A stretch of DNA of 37,810 nucleotides from NCBI GenBank assembly GCA_003427395.1, contig BFEA01000656.1:743316-781125 (forward strand), in the 5' to 3' direction. Position 1 is the stretch's first letter. Every line of letters starts with the position of its first letter. A program made the translations under genes and the position numbers. Source of the stretch: Chara braunii. Taxonomy: Eukaryota; Streptophyta; Charophyceae; Charales; Characeae. This document shows, piece by piece, positions 20,753 through 30,539 of this stretch. The notes under the pieces are model-generated. The model saw only the letters and a list, made by a program, of their open reading frames with translations. It was not told where the DNA came from and made no database searches.

Positions 20753-22634
20753 GTGTGTAGCATGTGTGTGTCACATGAGTTTCGCACGAGCACGATACGT
20801 CATAATCGTGCTACTCCGACCAAAAAGCGTCGACACACTGTGAGCAAAAAAGCAAGACGAGGGAGGCGATCTTTCAACGCGGCGGGGTAAAACCACTCGT
20901 GTGTCCATTTGTGGTGAGGGTAAAAACATGAGGCCGTTTTACGGTCGAAGTTGGCCAATTATGCGTTGGTGGCGAATCGAAGTGAAGGGGGGGTAGGGGT
21001 GCCTCGTTCCTCGAGGGGGTATCAACAACATATTACCATAGAAAAAATCATAAAAGCAAGACACACAAAATGATCTGCCAGTATAGAAATTACCGAAGAG
21101 CACGACAAGCATTAAAAAATAATTTATTGCATGCAATTGCTCAGACACGATCATACACATTCATTAACCTGGTGAGATTGCAGTAAAGGATGAGTCATCA
21201 CCGGAAGAGGTATCCTGATATGGTGAAAAAAGTCTCTCGACTGGCCACAACCGGAAAATAATTGAATTAAAGAGAAGACGGGAGAGGGAGGAAGAGAGCG
21301 GGAGGAGGGGAGCGAACGAGAAAGAGGGAGAGAAAGTGGTAAAGGTACGAAAGAAAGGGAGGGAGGAAGGAGAGAAGGAGAGGAGGGAAAAAGAGGCAAG
21401 CGATTTTTCCATTGCACCCATCGAGACAGCATACAAGAGAAGGGAGGGCTAGTCCATACATCCAAAGGTGACCAGAAATCACACCGAATAGTCTCTTCTG
21501 TAAAAAGAACGAAATACATCGCCCACCTTGTTCCTCTGCTGCCAATTGTTCATGTGGTTCCACATGGGAAAAAAAGGGGGGGAAAAAAAAGAAGGACGGC
21601 GAATGGGGAAAGGGGGAAGGGGGGCAAAAAGGTTATATCCCGCTTCAGCTCTATCCTCCAAATCCAGCGCGTTCCTGCATCCGCGTGGATCATCTCGCCG
21701 AATTGCGGGAAGGGTGTGGCAATTCCCTAAAGCGCTTTTCTGCCCCATGCCACGTGGGGCGTCATCAAAGGGGGGGAGGGGGGGAACATCTTCCACGATC
21801 TCTGGAAGGCGGGGGGGGGGGGGGGGGGAGTGGTCGGGTTATGGAGGCGGGTGTAGTGAGACAGGGATGATGGAGGGTTACGGGGTAGAGGGATGAGGGA
21901 AACGAAAGGAAGGCCAGAAAGGCGCATGTTGAAGCCTCCACCGCTGTTCTATGCTCCATCGTTCTGCTCCTTGCAGCGCCTGTCTCTTATACACATCTAG
22001 ATGTGTATAAGAGACAGGGATGATGGAGGGTTACGGGGTAGAGGGATGAGGGATGGGGCGAGGGAGAGGGGGAGGGAGGGGTCATGCGGAGGGGGGTGGG
22101 GGAGGGAGTAGATGAAGTAGAGGAAGGACAGGAAGGAGAGAAACGAAAGGAAGGTCGGAAAGGCGCATATCGAAGCCTCCGTCGTTGTTCAATGCTGCAT
22201 CGTTCTGCTCCTTGCAGCGCTTGCTGCCCGACCAACCACTAAGCCACCCCTCGGCGCCCAACACAAAGAAAAGGCAGCAGCAGCTGGCGAGAAAAAGGGT
22301 TGCAAAGCAACAAGCAACGCACAAGCTATGGCGAGATTGGGGAGCAGGGCGAGGAAGAGGAGGAGTATGAACGCGGCGTTTCGCAATGGTACGGAGGGGG
22401 GCAGGCGGGGTGGAGTCGGTTCTGCAGGGCAGGTAGAGGCGGTATGCATATTGCCCGGCCTCGGAGTGCTTAGGCGTCGAGGTACGAAAGCAAAACCGGG
22501 AAAGTGCCAATTGCCAGGAATGTTACCACTTCCTCCACCTCCGGCTGCTCCTCTTCCAAGTCCCAGTCGGCGAAGAAATCAATGCGGCCCTACACCTCAC
22601 CCAACCCTTCGCAATCGCGAAAACCGGAAGCCCC
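20753..22634 (-). repeat. Left arm of the large inverted repeat
   Basis: The reverse complement matches 35320-37099 along its whole length, with scattered substitutions (about 5% by eye over inspected stretches) and small indels. Outer end: GTGTGTAGCATGTGTG; inner end: ...CCGGAAGCCCC. It contains a ~20-base poly-G tract near 21811 and no convincing protein-coding frame conserved between arms. About 150 bases around 21900-22050 are extra relative to the right arm and coincide with an adapter artefact (see 21980-22017). The pyrimidine-rich strand is minus, pointing away from the CCHC remnant at 23697. Confidence 0.9.
21980..22017. other. Tn5/Nextera mosaic-end junction (assembly artefact)
   Basis: CTGTCTCTTATACACATCT followed directly by its reverse complement AGATGTGTATAAGAGACAG, a perfect 38-bp palindrome. 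This is the known 19-bp Tn5 mosaic end in back-to-back form, as created at the circularisation junction of Nextera mate-pair libraries. Sequence after it (GGATGATGGAGGGTTACGGG) repeats sequence that already occurs at 21866. The join is therefore a chimeric read kept in the assembly, not biology. Confidence 0.97.
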
Positions 22635-22699
22635 GATCGACGGTATCTTGTACGAACTGTAATCTTGATCCCGCCCCACATCCTGCCGCTGCTCCCTTT

Positions 22700-23697
22700 G
22701 CAGTAGGATCACCCCTTTCCCGCAGTTTCTTCATGGTGACAGGCTTTAGCGTAGTCTTCATCTTCTTTGCTGACTTCACGAGGGAAAGTTTGATCGATGT
22801 TTCCCAAGTTCGATGCATCTTCAGAGGCATAACGTTCGGATTGGACTGTGAGAGACCCTTCCTCCTTAGTCATCGTGGACGTACGCTTGTGTATGTCCGT
22901 TAGGCTAAGCCCTCGTGTACGTGCACCAACCTCCGAAACTTTGTCCCCAGAGTCAGACAAAATATTCACAGTACTTTTGTGTTGCTTGCCTCTTCGAGAC
23001 GCCTTTTGATAACGCTTGCATCGGCGCCTATACTCTGGAGAGTTGTCCTCGCGGATACGTTCCATTGGTCCTCCCCACCTCGTAGAAAACTAGAAGTCCA
23101 CAATCTTCGCCAATCTTTCGTAATTTTTTTGTTGTTCCCGTCTTCGTCGCTCCTTCTTTCGTTTCTTCTCTTCCTTCTCTAGTTTCTCTTTCTCCTTCTT
23201 GACTCATTCCTCCTCCTCCTCCTTCACTCACTATTTTTCCTCACGTTCCGCCATCAACAGGCAAGCCAAATCCTTCACGTTATCTCGTTCTTCACTTTGG
23301 CGACCATGGTACTTCGAATCTGCTGATGGCGAGCGCTTCGAGGGTTCCCATCGCCTCCTCACCGGGGATGCCGATCTTCCACGCCCGTTGCGAGAACTAG
23401 TAAATCCTTCACCTTATCCCGTTCTTCACTTCGGAGACCATGGTACTCCGAATCTGCTGATGGCGAGCGCTTCGAGTGTTCCCATCGCCTCCTCACAGGG
23501 GATGCCGATCTTTTACACCCATTGCAAGAAACTCCCGACCCTCCACTATCGCTCGTTCTTCCCTCATACTCTTCCTTCTAGTAGGCCCCGCAGTCCCTTG
23601 CATAATGACCCGACAACTTACAGCTGTAATAGACCTGTGTACCTCTTCTTGGCCCTTCGCCATCTCCACTACCGCTTGGTTGACTCGATGATGCCAT
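22700..23697 (-). pseudogene. Degraded CCHC gag-like protein of a retroelement
   Basis: The minus strand starts with ATG at 23697, giving MASSSQPSGSGDGEGPRRG then YYSCKLSGHYARDC, and stops at 23578. This is a CX2CX4HX4C zinc knuckle whose first Cys codon reads Tyr (TAT). Further on, repeated SEERDxVKDL peptides occur in the two 134-bp repeats. Then comes ACLLMAEREEK, and after in-frame stops a very charged helix (VKKEKEKLEKEEKKRKKERR) near 23200-23110. A hydrophilic open frame of 118 codons (22709-23065) follows in another register. The order knuckle plus charged coiled coil resembles gag-like N-terminal proteins of algal retroelements. Broken by stops and frameshifts; RNA binding would be the ancestral role. 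Confidence 0.6.
23268..23535. repeat. 134-bp tandem duplication inside the gag-like remnant
   Basis: Units starting AAATCCTTCAC at 23268 and 23402 share CGAATCTGCTGATGGCGAGC and CGCCTCCTCAC blocks. The unit length is not divisible by three, so the duplication itself shifts the reading frame of the overlapping minus-strand protein. Confidence 0.85.
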
Positions 23698-24129
23698 GGT
23701 GTCCAACAATCTATCAATGGGGGTCCGAGACCCCTAGTCGCACGTTTAGCCACGTAATTATTCTCACGTGCTACGTATAGGACTTGACCACCAAAACAGG
23801 GTATCTATCCCCAGTTGGTTACCAACTGCTTCGCAAGGGGTGAGTAAGAACACACAAGTCGAAATCGACTCGACGCCAGAGCCGACGTGACCAACAGTCG
23901 AATTGACACGACGACAAAGCCGACACGATGACGCAAAATCGAAAAGACGACCAAAGCCGGCGCAATGCCACGACTGAAGCCAATGTCCAAGTCAACCATA
24001 GCTTAAAAGAGAAAGCTCAAACCAAGAGCACCGCGAAATGGTCTCGAGAATCCGCTAAACTCTCCCACCTTCTACTCCCTACACTGTACACCATCCTTCC
24101 CGTCACCTCGTATCGGGGCAACCCCTAGA

Positions 24130-24660
24130 TTCATGCATGAATGAGAGGACGATCAAAGGCAAACAAATACTATATATAGTACTATTCTCCTACCAGACTG
24201 TTACTAGTTTCGCCGTATAGCGCCACACCTTATCCCGAGTCCGAGAAAAGTTCCTAAGGACGTTACCAAAAAGCTGTCAGAGAATCCTTTGGCCCGATAT
24301 TCCCTTTGCAGTGTCAAGACCTGCTTGGGGATTTCGGCCCGATCCGTTGTGTTACGGTCAATTCTGCACAGCAAACCAGTGATTGCGGCCATTTTCTGTT
24401 TTCGACTGGACCGAAAATCCTGTCCATTTTTCTGTACTAAGGGGCCTGATCCCTAAATCGACTCCTCGTTTTTTGTTCTATGAACGCTGCATAGGTACGA
24501 AAAATGCTGGTTAACCTTCAAACGACAGCCGACAAAATCCCAACCCCCCACTTTCTCGTCAGTCCTCTTAAACCACCACTCCCTCCGACGTCAGGAAATT
24601 GGGGGGACCGGTAGCACACTCTCATCAGGGCTACCGGTAGTACAGTGTGGAAAACCCAAA
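24130..24660. other. No recognisable gene
   Basis: Only short frames are present. A perfect 8-bp inverted repeat ACCGGTAG/CTACCGGT brackets 24608-24637, giving a small hairpin in a T/C-rich context. Confidence 0.4.
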
Positions 24661-24661
24661 T

Positions 24662-25060
24662 AGTGGCAAAAACTGAAAATGTGTCGAATTACATCTGCGA
24701 TTTATTTCGTGGTCGAAATGATTTTTTTATTTTTTAAAATATTTTTCCTGAAAAGATAACAAGAAAATCTACGGATCCTCCCATTTTCAGGATTTTTGAC
24801 GCATTCGTAGACCATGAAAAATTGCTGAAGTTGGAGTATTTTTCCCGTTGGCGCACAAATGGCACAGTGGCAAAACTGGAACATGCACCGAATCGGCGTG
24901 GCGATTGTTTTGACATCAAAATGATTTTTTTTTAATTTTCCTGATATTTTTCCTGAAAAGATCATGACGAAATCTACGGACCCTCAAATTTTCAAAATTT
25001 TCTGTGCATCCTTTGTAATCGCAAAAAATTGCCAACGTTGCCGATGTCAAATTGTGGGAC
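24662..25060. repeat. 204-bp degenerate tandem duplication, AT-rich
   Basis: Copies begin AGTGGCAAAA at 24662 and 24866. Each carries a GATTTTTTT block, TTTTTCCTGAAAAGAT, AAATCTACGGA and a terminal AAAAATTGC block. Divergence between copies is high. Confidence 0.7.
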
Positions 25061-25839
25061 TAGGCCCGGCGTTTCGGCCTCCGGTCGCTGCCCTCCCTCA
25101 AAACCCGCCCGAACTTACAGGGGGGTCTATTTCCTGCTGTCGGAGTAAGCGCACGGGGGTAACACCTTTCAAAGTTTCTTCGAATCACATTTGCGTGCCC
25201 ATTGGACCTCTTATCCCTTTTCTGATAGGCTAGTATGAGTGAAACATCGTCCATCAATCTTACCCCAAAAACCAGCCTTCTGTCGCTTCCCAAAGAGACC
25301 AGAAATACACTTACAAGGGTATCCGCCCTAGTTTTTGCAAGTGACAGAAAAGGATTTCGGTTTGAAAGTTGGGAGCGCTGCGCGAGCCACGGCTGGTTTT
25401 CTTTCTCTGACTACGAGTGTGAGACTGTTTGAAGGGAGTAAAGAGTGTGTGGGCGCGCAAATTTGAGGCGTGCGTGATTTTTTTCTTTCTTTCTGCTATG
25501 ATGTGAACCGACATTTCTGCCGGAGATATTTTTACTTTTGATTAAATATCTGGGTCAAATGATCTTTTTATCTTTGATTGAAATGTCTGTCTGTGGCACG
25601 CACACGCGCACGGAGGTGGCTTGCCGTGGCCGGTGTCAGGTTTGACCACCGGTGCACTCTGACCCTTGAAATCAACGAGAGGAACGGTCGCACCTGCCGC
25701 GCCTGACACCTAACGTTTTCGTCCGTTCCGAGGCTGTTCCTGAAACGGCCGGCCGCGGTACGGAGGCGCGGTAGTAAGCCTCGGCGCGTCATTTTCACAC
25801 TAGGCAATTGGCGGAGGAATGCCCCTTCAGATTTCGTTA

Positions 25840-26040
25840 ATTCTAACGGCAAAATTAAAACTAAGAAAAAGAATTAAAAATAATAAAGAAAAAGAAAACA
25901 AATAAAAATTTGTTAATTAATTCATTTTCTTCAGAATTCACTTTTGGCAAAATTGTCCTCATTTTTCGTCAATTTTAATAACAGCATTAAGATTGAGAAA
26001 AAGAAAATAAATAATAAAAAGAACAAAAACAAATGATTAT
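25840..26040. repeat. AT-rich duplicated tract
   Basis: Two diverged copies of an A-rich block (GAGAAAAAGAA...AATAATAAA...ACAAATAA) lie about 140 bases apart, separated by TTAATTAATTCATTTTC. It is low-complexity and non-coding. Confidence 0.55.
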
Positions 26041-26689
26041 TTATGGTTTGATAAATTTTCGACGGGATTCATTCTTGATTGAATTATGCCAAATTCCTTT
26101 ATTTATCCACTGCCCGCCGATCGGTTTGAGTTTAATTGGACAATCTCGGTTACCGGTTCGGCGTTGGGCCAGTTTTCTGCAAGATGGTACATTTATGTCT
26201 GGCACGGCATTGGTTCGGGACAGGTGCGGCACAGTCACATTGGTTCGGGACGTGATCTGTACTATCACGGCACATTACTGCACAGTACGGCATTCGGCAG
26301 CGAGCTGGAGTGGTGACGACATGGGCTGTTGAAATTCAGGGTGGTTGCTGCAGGTTCGGGACCGGTATGGAGACGCAAGGTTGGCATATCTACAGATTCG
26401 GGATTCTTGGCTCCGGTACTATCACTGGTCGGATTCCCTTTGAGACTCATGGCAAGCCAGTACCTTCGAGCTCGTGGTAGATACGGGTCCGGCTCGACGA
26501 GGCATCGCAGCGGCATATAGCAATCCGATCCAATGATGACTTGGTACAGTATTCGCTGGATTTACCCGACCCAGCGGTACTGACTTATGGTTAGGACTTT
26601 GGCAGCCTATGGCATGGTTTCCTGGTACTGGGACTGGTCTAGTGAGGTTACCGGTCCTACAGCAGATGCTGCTGTCTCATGTGTGCGCT

Positions 26690-26822
26690 CTACAGCCCTG
26701 GTACTGGGCCTATTATTGTGAAGGAGGGCCTCGGCTGGTGTGGCCCTACGGCCCTGGTACCGGGCCTATTATTGTGAAGGAGGGTCTCGGCTGGTGTGGC
26801 TCTACAGCCTTGGTACCGAGCC
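26690..26822. repeat. 56-bp tandem repeat, ~2.4 copies
   Basis: Units start CTACAGCCCTGGTACTGGGC at 26690, 26746 and 26802 and contain TATTATTGTGAAGGAGG. Copies differ by a few transitions. Confidence 0.85.
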
Positions 26823-27276
26823 TGTGCTAGTGGTCCTTGGAGGCCCACGGCCAGTGATGCTGCGGGGATATAGTCAGGGATTGCGGAATGCAACGGGGGA
26901 CATTGAGCAGTAGCTGGGAGACCAGGGGGAACTGAGCCTTACTGAAGTGACCAGGGGGAACGGTGTGCATGGGCGAGCGACCGCAGCGCACGGACAGCGA
27001 ACGACAGCGAACGGAGGAGATCGCTGCGAGCTGGGTTGTGCTCGATCCCGTGAGCAAGCGGGCTCCAGCTATGGCGGGTGCGGCTGCTGCAGCTAAGGGG
27101 GGAGTTGTCTACTCTCGTTGATCACACCCGTTCATGGCAGTATGCCACTTCACGAGGAGCCGGGTTACAGTCTGCGACAGGGGGGCGACACGGCATGCGC
27201 CTCATGCGCAGGAGCGAAAGAGGGTGGAAGAGAGTGAGCGAGCAAGTATCTTTTCACATCTGTTAACTAATTAATT

Positions 27277-27835
27277 ACCGCTGGTGAAGAGACACCAGCG
27301 AGCGCTGCAGATGATCGGTTCATCTATACCCGTTGTTGAAGAGGAACCAGCCACTGCTGCTGCTCATACAATACCGCTGGTGAAGAGACACCAGCGAGCG
27401 CTGCTGGTGATCGGTTCATCCATGCCCGCTGATGAAGAGGGCAGCCGTACCTGCTGGAGAAGTGCGCAGGTATCCTTCTGATGAAGAGAGTGAACGTGTT
27501 CGGTAATAGAGAGATCTGCCAACATTTTCATAGAGGAAACAACCACAATCCACTACTGACGGGATCTGACATCCCGTTGATGGAGAGAGAAGCCACGATC
27601 TGTCGTCGGAGAGACCTTTTATCACTATCTGCTGTTGGTGAGGTCTGTCAACTCATTGAAGGAGAAGGTAACCACGATCTGCAGTTGGCGAGATCTGCCA
27701 CCACGCTGATGAGAAGAGCTGCTGGCCACGAGATCAGATTCAGCCATTATCACTGGTGGCGAGATCTGCCATTACCGCTAGTGATGAGTTCAGCCATTAC
27801 TTCTATTGAAGAGATAGGGAAATATTTCACCCGTT
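27277..27835. repeat. 96-bp repeat grading into a degenerate array
   Basis: A clear pair (ACCGCTGGTGAAGAGACACC at 27277 and 27373, period 96) is followed by ever more diverged units containing GATCTGCCA or GATCTGTC and TTGATGGAGAG or TGATGAGAAG to about 27835. An (AAT)n tract follows at 27884-27903. Confidence 0.65.
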
Positions 27836-28119
27836 TTTGAATCTGCTGCCCCTTGAGGCTATGCACGAACCAGGGAAATAAAATAATAATAATAATAATA
27901 ATAACTGCTCAAAGTACCTATTCAAAGCTAGTAGCCAGATTCACTGAACCACGATTGCACACTAAGGTTATCTGTTCATATGTAGGACGCTGCTTGGTCG
28001 CGGAAGAGAAGTAAGCACAGTCTCCTGGGAAAGTCCAAAGTTCGATCACTAGTATCTTGTGAAAGGGCATACCAATGCGAGTGGCCCAAATTGGCAGCAG
28101 TGTGCATTCGAACTTGAGT

Positions 28120-28300
28120 TCAACGTATAGGGAGAGAGTGAGAGAGAAACAGAGTGAGAGGGAGAGTGCGCTGAGAGAGAGAGGGTGTGCCGCTTCAGAT
28201 AGGAGAGAGTCCGCTGTGAGAGTGTGTGAAAGAGGGACCGCTGTGAGGGTGTGTGAGAGAGAGTCTGTTGTGAGAGAAGGGGTGAGTGTTGGAGCGAGAG
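28120..28300. repeat. Degenerate GAGAGTGTG minisatellite
   Basis: Purine-rich units such as CCGCTGTGAGAGTGTGTGAA recur about 29 bases apart (near 28210 and 28239) within a GAGAGA background. Confidence 0.6.
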
Positions 28301-28529
28301 GGAGATGGATGGAGAAAGGGTGCGCTGAGGGAGAGACTGCGCAGAGGAAGAGAGAAGAGATGGTAGGGAAGAGTGACAAGCCTGAAATTGATAATATTAT
28401 TATTATTATTTTTTAATAATTATTTTGTTTCTTTTCTCACTTGACGCACACCATGCCAGTCTTATGCGAGATCAAGTTTGGAGTGTACATGAGTGTGACA
28501 GTGGGTGAGTGTGTGTATGGGTGAGAGAA

Positions 28530-28662
28530 GGATGGAGAGGGGCTGCATTGGAGAAAACAGCATCCCCAACAGCCTTCCCTCGAATAAAGCACAGGCCTCA
28601 TCAGAACTGATACAACTCTGATGAGACTGTGTTCTATTCGGGGAAAACGAAAGTGTGAGAGA

Positions 28663-28702
<40 letters not shown>

Positions 28703-28815
28703 GTTGAAAACGGCCTCTTCAGCAGCTGCTCCTTCGAATATAGCACACGGTTCAATGGGATTGAAAATTGTCCGGAATACAGCTTGATGACTGTGTTTTA
28801 TTCGAGGGGCAGGGA
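28530..28815. repeat. Duplicated hairpin unit with central (GA)n
   Basis: Two related ~165 bp units each contain a strong hairpin: 28578-28604 with 28618-28643 (26-bp arms, CCTCGAATAAAGCACAGG...) and 28731-28757 with 28783-28809 (CCTTCGAATATAGCACACGG...). The arms of both hairpins are versions of the same sequence. (GA)n at 28668-28700 separates them. Confidence 0.65.
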
Positions 28816-29109
28816 ATTAGGGGTATATCTGAGTGGTATAGACACCCACACGCTCACAAAGGGAGGATCGAGAGAGAAAGAGACAGGCGGTCCGTCGCGA
28901 GGGAGAAGCCATCGCGAGAGAGATTATAGCTCAGACAAGGCAACCCAGGAGCAAGACAACCAATGTCCTCAAGTAGTAGTGACGAGAAGACCGAAAAGGA
29001 GTAAAGACAAAGCTTCAGGGCTTTTCCCTTGTTCAGGTGATAAATGTATCTCTATCCCTTTGGCTGCTCAGCAGCGGTGCGCTGGGATAACGAGTGTGTG
29101 ACAAAGTAC

Positions 29110-30220
29110 CTGCCCATGATCTAGCGAGAGACGCTTGTCCAGTTCTCTTTCTATGTGGACCTCCAGACACAAAATCCAAAATACAGTGACGTAATGTGCC
29201 AAGTACACGGTGAATATTCATTCTGATTTCGACACTTGTTCAACCTACTATGCGTGCTAGTGGAGAGAAGACAGATACAGCATAGCTGGGCCTTGAGCAC
29301 ATGAGGCTAAGAATACAGCCATGCACCTTTCCATGTTCTAAGTGAAGGTTCGCTCTATTTTCCCTTATGTGATGGGTTATATATCGAGCTCAGGGGTGCA
29401 CAGAGGATGGGTAACCTCACGAGCCTCACCTTGGGGAAAAACAGAGAATATGGCGATATACCTTTCTATGTTCTCACGACAAGTTTCATCTTACTCTTTC
29501 CTTGATGAGTAAGCAGGCACAGCTCCGGTGCACTGCATGGCAGGGGCAGATCCGACTTGCACATTCAGGAATAAAGAATGATATCGATAAAAGAGGGGAA
29601 TGTTGGAGCAAAATTCCAGAAGAACCCCTAGGGTTTTACCAAAGTTTGGTATGTGCTGTCGCTCATGTGGTAATCTTCTCTGCGACCCTGTTGAGTTCTG
29701 AAATTGGCCAGTGCATTCATTGCGGGCGTTTCATTCGGGAAAGGTGTATCTCCGACTGGTCAAGGTGGGGGAATATTCCTAGTGTTTCTGCTATAATTCA
29801 CTAGTGACCCTCGCCCTTGCGACAAATTTTGCTGCTCCCTTGTAACCTGCCCTATAGGCTGACACATTCCAGTCGATTTCACATTGCTGAATTTTCCTTC
29901 TAATCAAGCAAGCGGAGCAGTACAAGTATACGTCAAACTATTAGTTGTTTTTATTCCAACAAATCAAAAGAAAGAAAAGATTGCAAAGATCGACCCTTAC
30001 GCAAGTTCGTGCTAGATCCCCTATCTGCAGCCAGGATAAGTTTATTTAATTGTTGTTTAAAAAAATTGTCTTTTTTCTTTTTCCTCGTGCGGAAGAGAGC
30101 ATTCAACCTAGCACAAAGTGGGGATGTGACAGGCGGCACACACCCCATCTCCCTACCTATCGCTGAGGACCTCGGAAGTGGGCGCAGCAAGTGACAGGCG
30201 TTGTTGCCCTTGGCTTCAGC
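29110..30220. other. No confident gene; two diverged ~60-base repeats
   Basis: Blocks around 29309-29368 and 29443-29502 (CACCTTTCCATGTTCT versus TACCTTTCTATGTTCT) are diverged copies about 135 bases apart. A short plus-strand open stretch at 30090-30190 follows a T/C tract and an AG and precedes CG|GTAGGT (30226), so it could be an upstream exon of the RT locus, but it has no identifiable domain. Confidence 0.35.
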
Positions 30221-30299
30221 GAGCGGTAGGTGACCCCTCCCCGGGTTTCCTCACACCGTCACTTCCGGCTTGTGGGGGACCTCCCCTCTTCGAAAGAAG

Positions 30300-30539
30300 A
30301 TTCTTCATCATCCCTGCCTTTTCTTTATTCCCGTTCTCCTGTAACCTCCCTTGTCTACATGATCGTCCAATTTTCCAGCTTCCTACTTTCCTATCATTCC
30401 CTTTTCGTTTCTTTTCTTTCCTTCTCCTTCTCTTTCCCTCCTCCTTCCCCTTTATCTCCTTCCCTCTTTCTTTTCCTCCTCCCCCCCTTTTTTTCATTCT
30501 TTCTTCGTTCTTTTCTTGTCCTTTTTTGCACATTCGCAG
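30300..30539 (+). promoter_or_regulatory. Polypyrimidine tract and probable 3' splice site
   Basis: About 220 bases of T/C-rich sequence end in TTTTTTGCACATTCGCAG|AGACC. Coding begins directly after the AG. With the possible donor CG|GTAGGT at 30226, this would define a ~310-base intron. Confidence 0.5.

Noticed and set aside
20753-22634. Polinton/Maverick-type interpretation because of the long terminal inverted repeats and ~16 kb size
   Set aside because: No protein-primed DNA polymerase B, integrase, packaging ATPase or capsid motifs are visible between the arms; an RT is present instead.
28597-28655. CTGATGAG...CGAAA resembling a hammerhead ribozyme core next to an RT element
   Set aside because: The segment between the two boxes cannot form helix II and the cleavage-site strand is not found; the similarity is explained by the duplicated hairpin arms.
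29502-29804. Short frame with CIHCG resembling a zinc finger
   Set aside because: Only one Cys pair with no matching His/Cys pair at a standard distance.
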